Below, in pieces: positions 60,570-64,000 of a stretch of 64,000 bases of DNA; position 1 is the first letter of the stretch, and every line of letters begins with the position of its first letter. The stretch lies in the NCBI GenBank assembly GCA_021209875.1, contig JAGYVD010000001.1, positions 5,456,001 through 5,520,000 of the forward strand. The letters are read 5' to 3'. Under the pieces are notes generated by a model. That model searched no databases. It had not been told where the DNA came from and saw nothing but the letters and a program-made list of their open reading frames with translations. The stretch is from Rosellinia necatrix (taxonomy: Eukaryota > Ascomycota > Sordariomycetes > Xylariales > Xylariaceae). A program made the position numbers and the translations under genes.

Positions 60570-63500
60570 CGGTTAACCGGTCACTTCTAAATGGACAGCT
60601 ACCGTCACAACAAGATTGAAGAACCCCTCCACGCTTTGCTGCTTCCGTTCGATTCCCGCCGCCCGTCACGAAATGCAGCCCCCGGGCAGCTTACTCATCG
60701 GCTATCGAATTCCCAATACAGGCCGGCAATAATACGCACTGAACTAGGCAGGGGACGGTGATGGCACATACGGGCATACGTCAAAACAATCCCGTCAATA
60801 AGCTTATTCGCTCAACTGGGCATTACCATCATATAGAAATGATGTGCCTTGCGCCTCCGCCCTACGAGGCGATGCGTCGGCCCGATGAGACCCAAACTGT
60901 CAAGCCAGTGCCGCCAATTGACTAAAATATACGTAGTGCACATGACAGCCGCGAAAGAGGATTGCTTGGCTAGTCCAGGGTCTCGTCACCTCCCGCAGGC
61001 TTGATGCATGACGGTTCCTACCTAGCCCATCCTAACGAGCCGAAACAAGGAAGAAGGAAGGGAGAACACGGCGTATGTACATGTGCCGCCCGGTTGAGTG
61101 ATCGTGAACAACCTCGTTCCAACCATGCATAGTCTCCAAAATTCCAAATTATAACCAAGCTAAACTTTGCTCCAACGCATCCATCTTCTCTGCTATGTAT
61201 TATTATACATGGCCAGAGTCTAAACACATTCGATACCCCTATATCCCCACGCCTATTCCTTGTTCTATCTTATCCTTAGGCGTCCGGATTTAGTTCACTC
61301 GAGCTTGCATCAAGTCTCAGGCAATCCATCGCAGCATCCTACGTACCACCAAAATGCTTATCCTACCGCAGATCCAGTGGGGAAGCCGGCGATTGCCCCC
61401 AAACTCACACTTGGTCTAGTCTATTTTCCTCCTCATAGCCCTATCCCATCTGGTGGTAAACAGCCCTGTCCGGGGAAATCCCGCGAATATCATACTCGAG
61501 GTAACAACACAGGACTTTGTGATGCGTGCAACCCCGTTAGACATCATAACCTACCGTCCGTAACTGCATGCAAGACTAAACGAAACCGGACAGATTACCC
61601 TGCATCATCACATATGTCCCTCACAAACTAGGGTTGCCAGGCGGAATCCTTTCCCTTTGGTCAGAGTTGCAGCGCGATGCGAAGTGTGCAATCAGACGAA
61701 GGTGGCATCCCTAGAAGCACATTGGTGCTTGTTAGCAGCCTTGTCGTGCAGTGCATGCTATCAGTGCAGTCGCTCGAGGTGTATGGCCGACTGCCCAGCA
61801 GCCGTGGCCTGCTATTCTGTGGCCGCCCACCCCGGTTTATCTAGAGTACGTAGATTGTCGCGTTTGGCGCGGCGGCCATGCCATGATATCTCCCTACTAC
61901 GTACGCGCAATACAGTTGCCGGCACCTCGAGGCCAGGGGATTCCAAAGCAAGTGGGATATATTACACCTTTTAAGGACCACGCGGTTCAAGGGGATCGCT
62001 TCCCCATACATAGTAGATATATGTCATGCCGCCGCGTAGGGTAGCTGTCGAGCTCCGGCTACTACCATGGTTCGCTCCGCAAGGCAATCCACGACATCGA
62101 GGGTTACTAAACAAAATGCATGCGCCAACCACTCACTCTCCATACTACGTAATTCAATTCACGTCGCATTCGCGAACCCCACCTAGATCTTCTGATAGGA
62201 CGATCTTCAACGGCACAGCGCAGCGCGCGGGCTTGGCCAAGATAGGCAAAAAGAGCGCCTTATTCGGCTACCATATAACGGTGGTAAATTCCGGTAGCGA
62301 AAAGACGTTTAATCTAAAAGATACATTAAAATGGGAAGACAAAAGGTCGGGCTCCGAAGAGGATGGCCGTTTTCGGTGAATGATAGGCCCTTTCGTCACC
62401 GAGTTCATCCTATTGGGAGGGAGAGGAGAGGCGGTCAAGGTTCGAGCCGGGGATTTACTTTTCAGCACGCCAGCCCTGTTCTGCCCTGTCGTTCCGTGCC
62501 TCAGGCTGGCCTAGTGCTAAGTTGGCTTGTCAAACTCATAGAAATTCCCTGTGAGGCGTTCTATGTGGCAGGTAACGCTACATCAACACCCCCTGGTCAG
62601 GCTACGCGCACTAGCTATTTCAAGCCTGACCAGGGCTGCATATAGTGCCATAGAAGGGTTTGGAGGGAGCCTTAAAAGTCACTATTCGGTAAGACGCCTC
62701 GTGGCGATAAATCTGCCGTACCTAGCTGGAACTACGGTACGGAAAGCAATACTTTGGACATGTCCGCGGAAAGAGACCACCCGTATACAAGTACGCTCAC
62801 AGTAACTAATAACTAGTTACTGGACATGGCGATACACCCTGCTACGGAATCATCTCCTGCCCCGGCTGTTTGTTTCCGGAAAGACCTGAGACGGCACGGC
62901 CACCGGGAACACGAAGGCAACCTGCCTGTCTGCTCTGCCCCTGAACCCTTTTTTCGGTGTAACGCGCCACCTTTACACCACATTTCGATCCCTGTTTCCC
63001 ATCACTTCACATATTGCCTTCAACATACAGTGGTAGTTAGTGTACATGCATACTTTCATAGTACATTCAATGGATGTAAGTGCGGAGGGGTAAGCCGCGC
63101 GACCAAGACAAGGTTCGGGCGAGTAGCGGAGAGAGAGAGGCAAAGATGGTTGGTTCTGGTCAGATAGGTAGGTAGCAGTGTCAGTTACTTTTAGTTCGGC
63201 CGCGCAACCAAGCGAGCGGTAACACAGTCGCATCTCAAGCGGAACCCTTTTTTTTTTTTTTTCCCTCTTTAGTTACACTTTTTTTTTTTTCCTTTCGCCT
63301 TTCTACTTCCATTGTCCCTTCTTTTCGCCCCCTCTTAACCCCCCTCCCCAACCTTAACTTGCAGTATACGTGTATAGACACTACAGGTATGTGCATACGA
63401 ATGAGTATATATATAACTAACATAGGCACGCACGCAGTGTACATTTGTTGCTTGCTTGCCGCATCCGCGCCACCTCCGCCGCCTTTCATATCGCGCGCGC

Positions 63501-64000
63501 TAGCTGGCCAGCTAGTCTATCCCACGCCACACTACTAAATCACTGAGCTTATAAAGGGTTCAGCATGCAGTAGTGTACCGCGATACAGTGCTTTTCGTCT
63601 TCGATTGGCTGAGAGGGGCGGGGAGGAATGAGGAGGAGAAGGGAGGGAGAGGTATGGTAAGTAGTGTATTGTACTTTAGACTTTAGTTAGTTAACTACCT
63701 AGTGTAGCTTACAGCTCCCCCGCCAAGAATTCCACGGCTAGATAGGCTGCTGCGCTTGCTTGGGTAGGTTAGGGTAGCTGAAACGTGGGGCCGGCCCCCC
63801 GATTCAGGTCAATCTTTGTCACATGTTGCTTGTCTGATTGATGAGGCTAAGGTAAGATAGGATAGGGAAGTAGTGTATATGGGTTCAGTAAGCTCCAGTG
63901 GCCTTTGTTGACAATCGATTAATACACCACATAAAGGCGGCGGCGGAGAGAGAAAGAGAGAGAGAGAGAGATAGAGAGAGATGTAGATGAATCTAGACTA
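60570..64000. other. Right-end region without recognisable gene
   Basis: About 3.4 kb with only short open frames lacking known motifs. It holds poly-T and C-rich runs near 63250-63350, and a GA microsatellite at 63946-63981. Confidence 0.5.
63946..63981 (+). repeat. (GA)n microsatellite
   Basis: GA dinucleotide tract interrupted by AAA and ATA, near the right window edge. Confidence 0.85.

Noticed and set aside
60640..60675. TTCGATTCC motif resembling a tRNA T-loop (B box)
   Set aside because: No A box, no acceptor-stem pairing and no cloverleaf around it.
62026..62379. Plus-strand frame of 117 codons near the right end
   Set aside because: Mixed composition, no known motif, no supporting splice or promoter signals; likely chance.

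Overview
The window looks like chromosomal DNA of a filamentous ascomycete (Pezizomycotina, probably Sordariomycetes). Support: genes split by short introns (47-166 nt), a fungal Zn2Cys6 regulator, a siderophore MFS transporter, NACHT/ankyrin (NLR-type) relics, and fungal forms of Mediator, Yvh1 and mitochondrial proteins. I recognise eleven intact or nearly intact protein genes, one gene cut by the left edge, and two decayed NLR-type genes. No tRNA, rRNA, CRISPR array or intact transposon was found. Layout: 1-189 holds the 5' exon of a mitochondrial ribosomal protein (mS37/Mrp10, minus strand). 2740-4673 is a siderophore-iron MFS transporter with an ATCTGATAA-type GATA cluster upstream. 5541-6501 is Mediator subunit MED18. 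7534-9404 is a dead NACHT-ankyrin gene.

The core is 11.0-26.3 kb, a proline-utilisation neighbourhood: sideroflexin (+), AAAP amino-acid permease (-), proline dehydrogenase (+), a conserved multi-pass protein of unknown function (-), delta-1-pyrroline-5-carboxylate dehydrogenase (+) and a Zn2Cys6 activator (-). Permease and PRODH are divergent across a 1.2 kb promoter region. The unknown protein and P5CDH are divergent across 0.5 kb. Both regions contain CGG...CCG inverted repeats of the kind zinc-cluster factors bind. Together these genes could bring proline into the cell and the mitochondrion and oxidise it to glutamate. The unknown protein between the two enzymes is the best candidate in the window for something new.

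26.3-55.5 kb is gene-poor and rich in simple repeats. It holds a cytochrome P450 (30938-32894), a small secreted cysteine-containing protein (33974-34730), a second decayed NLR-type gene (36261-39447) and a stretch of about 16 kb with no recognisable gene. The right end returns to housekeeping content: a C2H2 zinc-finger protein (55558-57601) and the Yvh1 dual-specificity phosphatase (59297-60569).

Three themes cut across the window. Six single-base frame breaks in three conserved genes all fall in G or C runs of six or seven, most likely sequence errors. Two introns have GC-AG boundaries. Several genes switch abruptly from ordinary to nearly all-G/C third codon positions in their 3' part. 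All exon models were built by eye from splice signals and family conservation.
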